From Trachythela sp. YZ-2020 (lineage: Eukaryota > Cnidaria > Anthozoa > Malacalcyonacea > Clavulariidae), in the NCBI GenBank assembly GCA_016169945.1, contig JADLSH010000158.1, positions 841,001 to 905,000 on the forward strand: a stretch of 64,000 nucleotides of DNA, in the 5' to 3' direction. The translations under genes and the position numbers were made by a program. Positions 23,061 through 32,685 of this stretch are shown in pieces. A model generated the notes under the pieces. It worked only from the letters and a program-made list of their open reading frames with translations, was not told the origin of the DNA and did no database searches. Positions within the stretch are counted from its first letter, which is position 1; the number at the start of each line of letters is the position of its first letter.

Positions 23061-23967
23061 CGACGCCACCTTCACCCTTCATAAGTGGCATTCGAACAAG
23101 CGAGAGCTAGAAGACACAAGAAGCAACAACGAAGAGAATACTTTCGCAAAGCAACAGCTGGGAACGCCAAGTGAAGGAGACGCAATTAAGCCTTTTCGGA
23201 CTAGCTTGGTCGAAAGACGAAGACAAGATAAAGTTTTTGTTCCCTCGATTGAAGTCACCACAACCAAGTGTAGAATTCTGAGAAAAGTTAGCTTAAATAT
23301 ACGACCCTCTCGGACTTTTATCATCAAGAAGATAATTTATCGTGAAATGTGTCAAAAGAAGTTGGCGTGGAATTACCCCTTATCCGCCGAGCAAAAGGAT
23401 CAGTGGCTCAGGTGGGAGAAGCAATTGCCAAACTTCGTAGCGGTGCCGCGTTCAATACCCACCTTCCAGGAAGATATCGAGTCAATTGTATTGCACGCAT
23501 TTGGTGACGCAATTTGGTGTGGCTGCTGTTGTTTACGCTGTAGTGAACCAACCATCTGGTATAACACAAAGTCTAGTAGCAGCGAAAGCGAGATTGGCGA
23601 AGCAAGGGTTGACCATACCCAGGTTGGAGTTGGTCTCTGCCACATGGCCTCCAACCTCGTTGATAACGTGCGACAAGCCCTAGATGGATTCCCTGTGCAA
23701 GAAACGTATGGTTGGCTCGACAGTACAGTGACACTTCATTGGATCAAGGGAGGAGGAGAGCATAAGCAGTTCGTAGCCAACAGAGTCCAAAAGATCCAAT
23801 CCAAACCTAACGTCGAATGGCGCTATGTTCCAACAGACTGCAACCCTGCTGACGTGGGAAGCAGAGGAGGAAAAGTGAAGGAAAACCGGTTGTGGTTGCA
23901 CGGACCAGATTGGCTCGAAAATAACCATGCGTGGCCAGAACATATTGTGACCTATGCTACCAAATAA
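23061..23967 (+). pseudogene. BEL/Pao RT-end and RNase H-like region
   Basis: The frame at 23035-23967 holds a segment linking RT and RNase H (CQKKLAWNYPLSAEQKDQW), the start of RNase H near 23490, and its end (LDSTVTLHWIKGG, WRYVPTDCNPADVGSRG, GPDWL). Between about 23505 and 23645 the true coding frame is the neighbouring one, so two compensating frame changes flank the middle of RNase H. This domain degrades the RNA strand during reverse transcription. The copy is non-functional. Confidence 0.75.
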
Positions 23968-23970
23968 TTC

Positions 23971-24988
23971 CATGAGAGTTTGCGCGTAGATTACGAGATT
24001 AATAACCAACTTGCGACGTCCCAACAGTCGAACTTTTGGATCACTAAAATAACGATCGAGGAGCTCAAGCTCCAATACAAAGTTTGGGAAAAGAAAGTAC
24101 GACGAAGCTATGATAACGAAGACGACAAGCTCCGACCCAATCTACAAGCGAATTCCCAAGGTATACTGGAATGCAGAGGACGCATTCATGGGCATTATCC
24201 AGTCTACCTCTCTGACAAGCACATCTTCACGACCAAGAGGGTGGAAGATGCTCATCTGCGCACCCTTCATGGGGGAGTGGGAATGACTATGGCCCGAGTC
24301 CGAGAGCAGTACCGGGTTCCGCGACTAAGACAATTAACCCGCAAAATCATCAAGACGTGTTATGGCTGTCGTAGATTCCAAGCAAAAGCAGTTTTACAAC
24401 CAGCACCAGGTATTCTGCGGCCAGATAGAACCGAAGGAAGTCGCCCGTTTGAAGCAGTAATAGTGGACTATACTGGTCCCATTAAGTACATGAAGAGAAG
24501 AAAAGAAGAAGGGAAGTTATACATCCTACTCTATGCCCGTAGCCTGACGAGAGCCGTTTATCTGGATTTGATACCCAGCTTAGACACCCAAAAGTTCATC
24601 GAAAGCTTCAAGCAATTCATCGAAATAAAAGGGAGACCAAGCAAGGTCTACTCTGTCAATGCAAAAACGTTTGTCTCAGCAGCAAAGTGGTTACGCATAG
24701 CCCAAAACGACGAGGAGTTAAACGAATTCCTCAGCAAGAACTGAATTAGATGGCAGTTCAACCTGAGTCGTGTACCATGGTGGGGCGGCCAATTCGAGTG
24801 ACTGATTCCATTGGTAAAGAGAGCTCTACATAAGACGATTGGCAAAGGGTCGCTGAGATGGGACGAACTGCAGGAGGTCCTCTTGGACATTGAAATAGCA
24901 TTAAATACAAGACCACTCAGCTACATGGAAGATGACATACAGCTACCAACATTAACTACAAACTCCATGTTGTTCGTTGGGTCTACAT
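23971..24988 (+). pseudogene. BEL/Pao integrase
   Basis: The zinc-binding H2C2-type N-terminal domain is visible (His in HLRTLHGG, Cys in CYGCRRFQ), then the catalytic core with the first Asp in a VDYTGP context. The position expected to hold the second catalytic Asp is Val (codon at 24655-24657). Stops occur at about 24742 and 24799. The C-terminal helix region reads on to 24986, where the LINE begins. The loss of a catalytic residue plus two stops shows the copy is inactive. Confidence 0.82.
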
Positions 24989-25526
24989 AACCAAGTCAGT
25001 GGTTAGTCAACGGAGAAACACGTGTGTTTTGATGCTCCTACTCAAAATGAATTCAACGACAGCTATTGAAGCTTTATTTGTTTTTTTCGGCCAAAAGAAA
25101 AGTAAATTAATATTGTGTGGAACTCTGAAAGACCTGAAAGCATTTGTTTTAACAATAATCGATGAAAAAGCTGCAGAAAGTGCAATCTGGCGATCACCAA
25201 GCGGCGGAAAGTGGTGTTTCACTAGCGAAGAACTTGAAGTTACGTGGCAAACGAAGAGTGAGGCATATTTCAATGGAGCTAAAGCTGGAGATTTGGTGAA
25301 ACGAATAAATGGCGTTCTTTCAAAGTCAGACGACGAAGTGGAAGCCAATAATAGCGATCTCAACATTGAAGAGAATATTGATCGAGGTTCGATATGCATC
25401 AATGGAAACGAGGTATCTAGTTGTAGCAGTGTTATTACTGCAGATATAGAGGGTATAAAACTTGATATATCAATCTTGGAAGCCCGGCTACTCGATGCCA
25501 CAAGAGAGAGTAAGTCAGACTTTGGC

Positions 25527-25762
25527 CATAGAATAAGAAATGACTAGAAGGGCCACTTGAGGCGGAACCCTTGAAGTTTTTAACCCTGCGCATGTCGCAT
25601 TACGCATGTTCATTACCATTATTCTAGCCAGTCAATTGCATTTTCTGGCCAATAAACAGGCTGAACTGGCTGGTCTGCCATTATTTTGGCCAGAACACTG
25701 CATAAAAATAGGGGGTCACGTTGCACTGCTGAGTGGCCCTTCTGGTCATTTCCTATTCTGTG
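25527..25762. mobile_element. CACAG-ended MITE with 7-bp target duplication
   Basis: 236 bases bounded by inverted repeats (CATAGAATAAGAAATGACTA / reverse TAGTCATTTCCTATTCTGTG type) and by CTTTGGC at 25520-25526 and 25763-25769. It has interrupted the LINE ORF1. A copy at 33246-33480 is nearly identical along its length. Confidence 0.92.
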
Positions 25763-25867
25763 CTTTGGCTCGCTCCAAATGAAATTGAAGGAATTGGAAG
25801 GTGTTATCCGACATCAGGATGATGTAATTTGCAAACTTTCTGAAGACAATTTAATTTTAAAGTCTAA

Positions 25868-26215
25868 ACTATCTTCTATTGAAAATCTAACTCCGAAAGT
25901 AATCCATTATGACCATATGAACAATAAACATGTTAAAGAGTCGGCTAGTGTAATTCATGTTAATGACCAATGTACATCTCATGTTATTGACCAATCGACT
26001 AATTTGAATACTAACAATCTGAGTTCTATTGAAATTTCAACTATTGAAAATTTAACTCCGAAAGAAAGCCATTCATTATGACCATATGAACAATGAACAT
26101 GTTAATGAGTCGGCTAGTGCAATCCATGTTAATGACCAATGCACACCTCATGTTATTGGCCAATCGACTAATTTGAATACTAACAATCTGAGTTCTATTG
26201 AAATTTCAACTAACG
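25868..26215. repeat. Imperfect tandem duplication in LINE ORF1
   Basis: A segment of about 170 bases starting ATTGAAAATCTAACTCCGAA is repeated directly (about 25878-26042 and 26044-26213). In the second copy four extra bases (CATTCATTATG versus CATTATG) shift the frame, so the first frame stops at 26081. Confidence 0.85.
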
Positions 26216-26892
26216 AGGATTTTTCATTGCTCAATAATGTACAAGTTTCGGATCCCCGTGAAAATCAGCATAGCGCACGTGAAAATAGATCTAACTGCCA
26301 AGACGAAAGAAGGGATTAACATACTGAGGAATGAAAATAAAGTATTAAATTCACAATCTGAAAATGAGAATAGCAACCCTGGAAAGAATCGACACCTTAA
26401 TTCCACAAAGGGCACTACCCCCCGCCCATTTCTAAAGCGTCGAGGGTGGTGTGTTAAGGGAATCCGATGCGATTTCAAACACCCGCGTGATGAACAGAAA
26501 CATTTGGTGCCCTGTCCCTTTTTACAAAAGCGAGGCTTTTGCCTTAAGGGTATTAGGTGTGATTTTTCCCATAATGCCAATTTTCCTCATAATATACTGT
26601 CATCAAGGCCTGTTAACAACTACCCCTGTCCTCCTTTTTTCCCTACCATCGACCTCCTATGGTCTCGCAAGTAAGAACACACGGGATAGGTGTCAATCAG
26701 TGTCCTCAAAGTTACCCCCCGAAACGTCTAATGGAAATCCCTTTTCAACCTTCACTCCCATACGCCTTCCGCGATCACCCCTACTACAGAGCATCGTATG
26801 CCGAAACCCTGGTGTAGATCCTGTCGATAGCGTGGAAAAAAATTTAAGCCTGTATAAAAGAATCCCAGTTCATGTTACCTCACGCAATATTC

Positions 26893-27841
26893 CCTTTCGT
26901 AATGACGTGATTACGCGAAATTTTAATAACCTAATTTCTGTCTCTATACAATCTAATCTTTCAAAGAATAGTTTGTCCAGTTTTGTACCTTATATAATGC
27001 TTTCAAATGCAATGTCCCTTGCTCCTAAGCTGGTGGAAGTTCAAGAATTTATCTTAAGAAATCGAGTCGATATTGGGTTCATAACTGAAACGTGGTTAGA
27101 GACACTATTTGTGACTCCGTTGTAGATATTTCAGGTTATAAAGTTTTTAGGAAAGATCGAAAAATTCTGCAGCATGGTGGTGTTTGTATCTACCTAAAAG
27201 ACGGTATTACATACGATATACTTGAGAATTTACGATGCTGTGAAGTTCATGAAATTATTTGGTTGAAACTTCAACCGACAAGATTGCCTCGAGGTTTTAC
27301 CTGTCTAATTGTTGCAGTAGTGTACCATCCCCCTGGTTCTGATCCGCAAGCTATGTTAAATCATCTTTTCAACAGTTTGTCGAACATTGAATCCACATTC
27401 CCCAACTGCGGTCTCGTCGTTGCTGGTGATTTCAATCGGCTAGATATGAGCCCTTTAAAACGTCACTTTAAACTAAAACAGCTAGTTAAATCTGCTACTA
27501 GAGGCCAAGCAACATTAGATCTAATCCTCACGAACATGACTGAACATTTCTCGGTGCCTGAAATTCATCCACCGTTTGGGCTATCTGACCATAACACAGT
27601 TTTGACGAAACCTAAGGGAAGGGTAGCAGGTCAATCCACTAGAGATACGAGAGAGAGTACAAAAAAGTCCCTTGGTCGTTATCTTAGTAACATCAATTGG
27701 TCTTCTATCAGTGCCCATCATTATTGTGAAAGCATGCTTTCCAGTTTCGAGGAGATCGTAAAAGTTGGTATGAATATCATCATGCCTAAAAAATCGAAAC
27801 GTATATATCCTAAAAACCCCCTACTAAGCTTAAATAATTGA
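26893..27841 (+). pseudogene. LINE APE-type endonuclease
   Basis: The domain begins near 26960 with LSNAMSLAPKLVEVQEF and IGFITETWL. A one-base frame change near 27100 moves into the frame that continues with GGVCIYLKDGI, VYHPPGS, VVAGDFNRLD and FGLSDHNTVL, which are the conserved endonuclease blocks (GDFN and SDH). This nuclease nicks target DNA to prime reverse transcription. After about 27841 the linker to RT contains stops. Confidence 0.8.
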
Positions 27842-27959
27842 TCCTATTCCGCCAGGCAGCCTTTTACGTGGATAAAAAAGGTCAGCAGTTTAAGGCCTTA
27901 AGGAATGCAGTAAATAGAGAAAGAATAATTTGTAAAGCAAAATTTTACCGGTCTAAGGT

Positions 27960-29636
27960 ACATGATTTGAAAGGAAATGGTGGAAAGAGGTCAAGAGGTT
28001 GAGTGGTTCTGACAGGAACAGCTCTTCTAACTTGATTGATCAACTGGCTGTCCCTGATTTTCGTGATTTGCCACACCAAGAAATTGCCAATGCAATTAAC
28101 TTAGGCTTCTTGGAACCGCTTGAATCATTTCAGCCCCTTGATCCTTCCATAGCACGAGTACGTGTGGAAGAGGACGGTGAAATTCCTATAGTTACTCCAA
28201 TGCGAGTCCACAGCGCTTTGCTAAAGTTGAACAAACACAAAGCATCTGGCTCAGATGGTCTTCCGAACTGGCTTCTCAAAGAATTTTCTGATGTTCTGGT
28301 AGACCCAATCACTAATATAACGAATGCTTCCTTTAGAGAACAAGAGTTAACTACTTCCTGGAAACACGCTAATATATCGCCAATTCCGAAGACTAAAAAA
28401 GTCGTCAACTCTAAAAAAGAATTTCGCCCGATCTCACTTACACCTACTAATTCCAAAATTGCCGAAGATTTTATAGTGTCGGATTACATCAAGCCTGCAG
28501 TTATGAAGATTATTGATTCCAATCAATTTGGCACCATTTCAAATTCCTCCACTACAATGGCTATTATAAGCATGCTTCATAAATGGTACGGTGAAACAGA
28601 TGGCACTGGTTCAACTATCCGAGTCTTGCTTTGTGATTATCGAAAAGCATTCGACCTTATAGATCACTCTTTACTCGTTGCTAAGCTGAAACAGTTGGAT
28701 ATTCCGGGCTGTGTCATTAACTGGATTATTAGTTTTTTAACTGGCAGATCACAAAGGGTTGTACTTGGTAATGACTGCTTCTCGGAATGGGGAAGGGTAC
28801 CAGCTGGTGTACCCCAAGGGACTAAGCTAGGTCCATGGTTGTTTCTGATCATGATAAATGATCTGATTGTGTCCGAGCCTTTCTGCACCTGGAAATAGGT
28901 TGATGACTCTACATTGTCCGAAACTGTCCTTAAGGGTGATCAGAGCAAAATACAACTTGCAGCTGACGAAGTAAATCTATGGTCAAAGTCTAATCTGTTT
29001 CAATTAAATTGCGAAAAAACAAAAGAGCTGGTGATCACTTATGGACGCTCGAAGACAGAAGAACTATTTCCTCCAATTTATATAGACGATAAACCAATCG
29101 GCGTTGTTACTAAGGTTGAACTACTTGGTGTAACGATAAATTCAAAACTTTTATGGGATGACCATATTACTAAACTTGTGAAAAGGGCGTCGCGGAAAAT
29201 GTACTTCTTGGTGCAATTAAAGCGAGCCAGAGTACCACCAACTGAACTAGTGCTTTACTATTGTGCATGTATCAGATCATCTTTGGACTATGCTTGTCCG
29301 GCTTTCCATCATGCCTTACCGAAATATCTCCGTGATGAATTGGAGCGAGTGCAGAAGAGAGCCTTGGGTTGTATTTTCCCAGGCATCCCGTATCACGATG
29401 CCTTATCTCGGGCCAAAATTAAGTCAGTTGACGAACATCAAGAAGAGCTTACTGAACGTTTGTTCAAGAACATTTTATGCAATCCCACCTGTAGGCTCAA
29501 TTATTTAATTCCTGACACTATTGATTACATTGATTATAACTTGCGGCACACAAGAAAGCTTGATGTTCCCCTTACAAAAACACAACGTTTCTTAAATTCC
29601 TTTATTATAAGTAGTATATATAATGCATTAGAATAA
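27960..29636 (+). pseudogene. LINE reverse transcriptase
   Basis: The frame 27999-28898 covers RT fingers and palm: LLKLNKHKASGSDGLPNWL, EFRPISLTPTNSKIAEDF, LLCDYRKAFDLIDHSLL, VPAGVPQGTKLGPWLFL. The Tyr of the catalytic YVDD box is a TAG stop at about 28897, followed by VDDSTLSE. The next frame (28914-29636) carries the thumb and C-terminus (LLGVTINSKLLWDDHI, YYCACIRSSLDYACPAFH, RVQKRALGCIFPG). Apart from this stop the RT is well preserved. Confidence 0.88.
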
Positions 29637-29785
29637 AACTTTAGCTTTGTGTATTTTAACATCTCTTTTAATTAATCTCACTAATCATACTTGTAATTTC
29701 TCATTGGTTGTAATAACTCACGCAATTCAGCTTATAGCTGCAATGTGATTTGATTAAAATAATCTATCTATCTATCTATCTACAT

Positions 29786-30165
29786 TCGCGCCGGAGCTGG
29801 AAGCACATCACACAGAAGAAAAGGACCTACGAAAGCGAGCAAAGTATCTGTTAAAGTGTAAGCAAGCCATGTGGTGTCGATGGTCAACAGCCAATACCTG
29901 CGCGGTTTACGAGAGCGGCATGACATTATTCACAGTGGAAAAGGGTGACGTTGTTATCATACAATCGGATGAACGAAATCGTGGCAAGTAGCCCCTTGAT
30001 GTTGTCGAGGAGCTTTACAAAGGACGTGACGGTGTTGTTCGTGCGGTGAAACTTCGCGCAGGGAAAACCTACCTTGAACGAGCAGTGAACCACCTTCACC
30101 CACTCGAATTATCCTGTGACCGTACGGAAACCAAGGAACCTGCCCAGTTATATTGTTTTTAAAAT
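29786..30165 (+). pseudogene. BEL/Pao C-terminal DUF5641-like fragment
   Basis: Directly after the LINE target duplication the BEL/Pao frame resumes with a helical segment (EEKDLRKRAKYLLKCKQAM) and then a beta-rich region with VEKGDVVIIQSDE, a stop at about 29988, and GRDGVVRAVKLRAG ... HLHPLEL before a final stop near 30160. This pattern is the DUF5641 domain that ends BEL/Pao polyproteins. Its in-frame join with 24986 proves the LINE insertion. Confidence 0.8.
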
Positions 30166-30885
30166 ACACAAATTTGCTGCGAAAAATGAACACATTCTGC
30201 TGTTTTTCCCTTGTTCATGTACACCATATTGTTAAACGCGACAATCACCATGGAAATAGCCATATTTTGGTGTTCAGCCTCTGCACCCATGACAAAAACA
30301 CGCTGGCGCGTTCTCATGATGGCGACGATTATTATTTATGTCACGCGAAAAACACGTTCGGCTTGCAGCAGGATAAATGTAAGCTTTTTTTGTTGTTTTA
30401 TCTACTGAAACCATTAACAAGGGAACAAAGTTTCTTGAGTGTATTTGGAAATGGTACATTTATGTAAAGAATGTCATTTAATGAGGCGATTAAAAGTCGC
30501 ATTATGCCGACCATCGTGATATAGTCAAACAAAATTATCAAACGAGGTCTGAATGTCAACTTTCCGAATTCAATTCATAAACATTGGTAGCAGATGAAAC
30601 TGATTGTAGCAATTCTGCGTCATCTCCGGCACGAATTATGCTGCTGCAGAGCCCCTAAATAAAAAGTATCATTTTTCGTGTTGTTTCCCGTAATATCTAT
30701 CACGTGATCGTCGTCATGACAACAAAATGTTGGTCAACTTCAAGGAACTGTTGTGACAAATCTTTTAATACTCGAACGACAATAATTGAGTGATTAATTA
30801 TTTTTTTATACATTTTCCTCTATTTTCCTTTAATATACAAATTGGGACCCAGGCATTAATATATCTGAGAACTTCTGGTTCATAG
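30166..30885. other. Non-coding stretch, possible BEL/Pao 3' end
   Basis: No protein-like frame. It may contain the 3' LTR, but no 5' counterpart was found to confirm it. Confidence 0.35.
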
Positions 30886-30889
30886 ACCG

Positions 30890-30990
30890 GTCAAGTGAAT
30901 GGTCAGGGCACTGCACCGGAATGGCTCGTTTGGGCTCATTTGGGTTTCGCAACTGCTCGGTTAGATCTAAATATGCTTGAAAGTCCATCA
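30890..30990 (+). repeat. Degraded SINE copy
   Basis: CACTGCACCGGAATGG and TTTCGCAACTGCTCGGTTAG match the head and body of the SINE at 20648-20775. The B box is lost. Confidence 0.5.
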
Positions 30991-31562
30991 AAAAACCATT
31001 CAAATTCTGTTCTATCGAGCGAGATGCCCAAAATTTAGGGCTATTATAACACAATGTGCTACATGCAATGCGTCAATGCGGAATAGAATGTAATTTCTAC
31101 CTCCTCCACAGGCAAATCACTAATTGACGCGGGCTGGGAAAATTAGGGAGCGCACGCACGGGCGGCATGATAAATACGGGAATTGCGAAAGAGAAATATT
31201 CTGTAGAAACGCCTGCTGAATAATGTTTTGTTTTCGGGCAAAAGTGTCGATTACCGGGCAATCCTTCAAAATCTGCAATATAGCCCATCCTTACCTAAAA
31301 CGATACAATTTCGTATTCAGTTTCCTTCTTTGCTGGGTATATTTAATCATTTAATAGTTATTGCTGAAATATGATCCACATGATTCGTAATACGAAACGT
31401 TGAATTTTGGTCTTATCCTTCCTTGCTCCTCATATCTCGATGGCCGACAACACAGAAAAATGCACTCAAAATGCGAAGGTTCAATTGACTCCAGTGATAA
31501 TGATGTCGACATTATACACGAATCGCGAAATTCGGCGCGCATCCAAATGACGCGTTCTGAGT
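30991..31562. other. Non-coding stretch
   Basis: Nothing recognised on either strand. Confidence 0.4.
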
Positions 31563-31660
31563 CGGACAAAAATCGCAGTTAAAGAAAAACATGTAGCTGT
31601 GACTGGTGATTTAAAATATGCGTATTAAAGTATTCAAATGTTCAGTCATGCATTCGTGTT
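31563..31660 (+). repeat. Solo arm of the fold-back element
   Basis: About 98 bases match the left arm of the palindrome at 5021-5117 (ACAAAAATCGCAGTTAAAGA through GCATTCGTG), with a one- or two-base gap at GACTGGTGATT. No inverted partner is adjacent. It lies about 315 bases upstream of the dioxygenase gene start and could influence its promoter region. Confidence 0.85.
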
Positions 31661-31975
31661 TCAATTCAATAAATCATTGAATAACAATGATAATTATATT
31701 GTCGCCTCGTTGAATGGAATATCTTTCCTCTCATGAAAATATTCTCACTATTCCACTGATAAAGGCTCATTATTTGTAAGCCAGGCTCTGACTGATTTCG
31801 AACAAAAATTGATTTGATTTGAGATCAAATTGCACTCCACTAAGTTCAAATATATTATCAATTACCACTAATCAAAATGCTGGAAATTCAATAGCCATTT
31901 GAAAATGTTAAATAGTTTGTCGGGGGAAGTGTAGCGTGTTAAACATAGACCGGCATAAATTCATGGTTTTAAAAT

Positions 31976-32600
31976 ATGCTATCTTTAATAGCACGCCGTT
32001 TGCTTAGAACTCAATTTCGATGGTTCAACAACAGCACACATCGCTGTTTAACACTGTCGACTACATGCAATGCGGCACAGGATGTTTCTAAAAACGAGAA
32101 CGAATGCTTAGTGATAAAGTGGAACGATGGCAAAGTCGATGAATATCCATATGTTTATCTGCGAGAGAATTGCCGTTGCCCAGCGTGTTATAAAGACGAA
32201 AGAAAATCACGTACAATGTATGCACCAAAACAAGTTGATCTCAGTATTACAGCGAAATCAGCTAACTTGAATATTGAGGATGATCATTTGGAAGTAAATT
32301 GGGGAGATGGTCATACTAGCCATTATTCATTCGAATGGTTAAAATATTTGAGGTATGTATATATGGCTGCATTCATACTACAGGGAGCATAAAGAAGTAC
32401 TCTAACTCGTGCGTTTACAGTTATATTGAGTTCATTTTCGTATCAGCTTATCTTAGGTCTAGTTCGTCCTAAACTGTGCATATGCTAGCTGTACATGCCC
32501 CCTATACCAAACGGAACATTGATAAGCTAGAAATGATTCAACATCGCGCCACTAGATTTGTATGCAATGACTTTTCTAGATATAGTCATGTATCTTCTAT

Positions 32601-32685
<85 letters not shown>

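Larger units (their letters stand above)
24999..26674 (+). pseudogene. LINE ORF1 with CCCH zinc fingers
   Basis: The first part, 25027-25526, has an N-terminal Lys/Glu-rich domain and a helical stretch (GIKLDISILEARLLD). A 236-base DNA transposon then interrupts it, and the frame resumes near 25770 with a coiled coil (MKLKELEGVIRHQDDVICKL). A Ser/Asn/His-rich linker contains a tandem duplication. The C-terminus has two CCCH-type fingers: CPFLQKRGFCLKGIRCDFSH matches C-x8-C-x5-C-x3-H, while the first finger (PRPFLKRRGWCVKGIRCDFK...) has Arg in place of the first Cys. CCCH fingers bind RNA, which fits an ORF1 role in the retrotransposition particle. Frame changes occur near 26070 and 26300. Confidence 0.7.
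24989..29778 (+). mobile_element. Near full-length LINE with perfect 7-bp target duplication
   Basis: TCTACAT at 24982-24988 is repeated at 29779-29785, and the BEL/Pao frame continues across the join, so the boundaries are firm. The LINE has an ORF1-like protein, an APE-type endonuclease, a reverse transcriptase and a 3' tail of AATCTATCTATCTATC. It carries a small DNA transposon in ORF1, a tandem duplication, and several frame changes and stops. The same family provides the minus-strand copy at 32723-40680. The group (jockey/CR1-like) is uncertain. Confidence 0.88.
22580..30165 (+). mobile_element. BEL/Pao LTR retrotransposon, internally deleted and split by a LINE
   Basis: Gag-like, RNase H-like, integrase and C-terminal DUF5641-like parts appear in the order of a BEL/Pao polyprotein, on one strand. 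The protease and most of the reverse transcriptase are absent: the Gag-like part passes directly into the end of the RT region near 23020-23060. A 4.8 kb LINE interrupts the integrase C-terminal region (24989-29778), after which the polyprotein resumes at 29786. Several frame changes and stops are present. LTRs were not identified with confidence. The element is dead. Confidence 0.8.
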
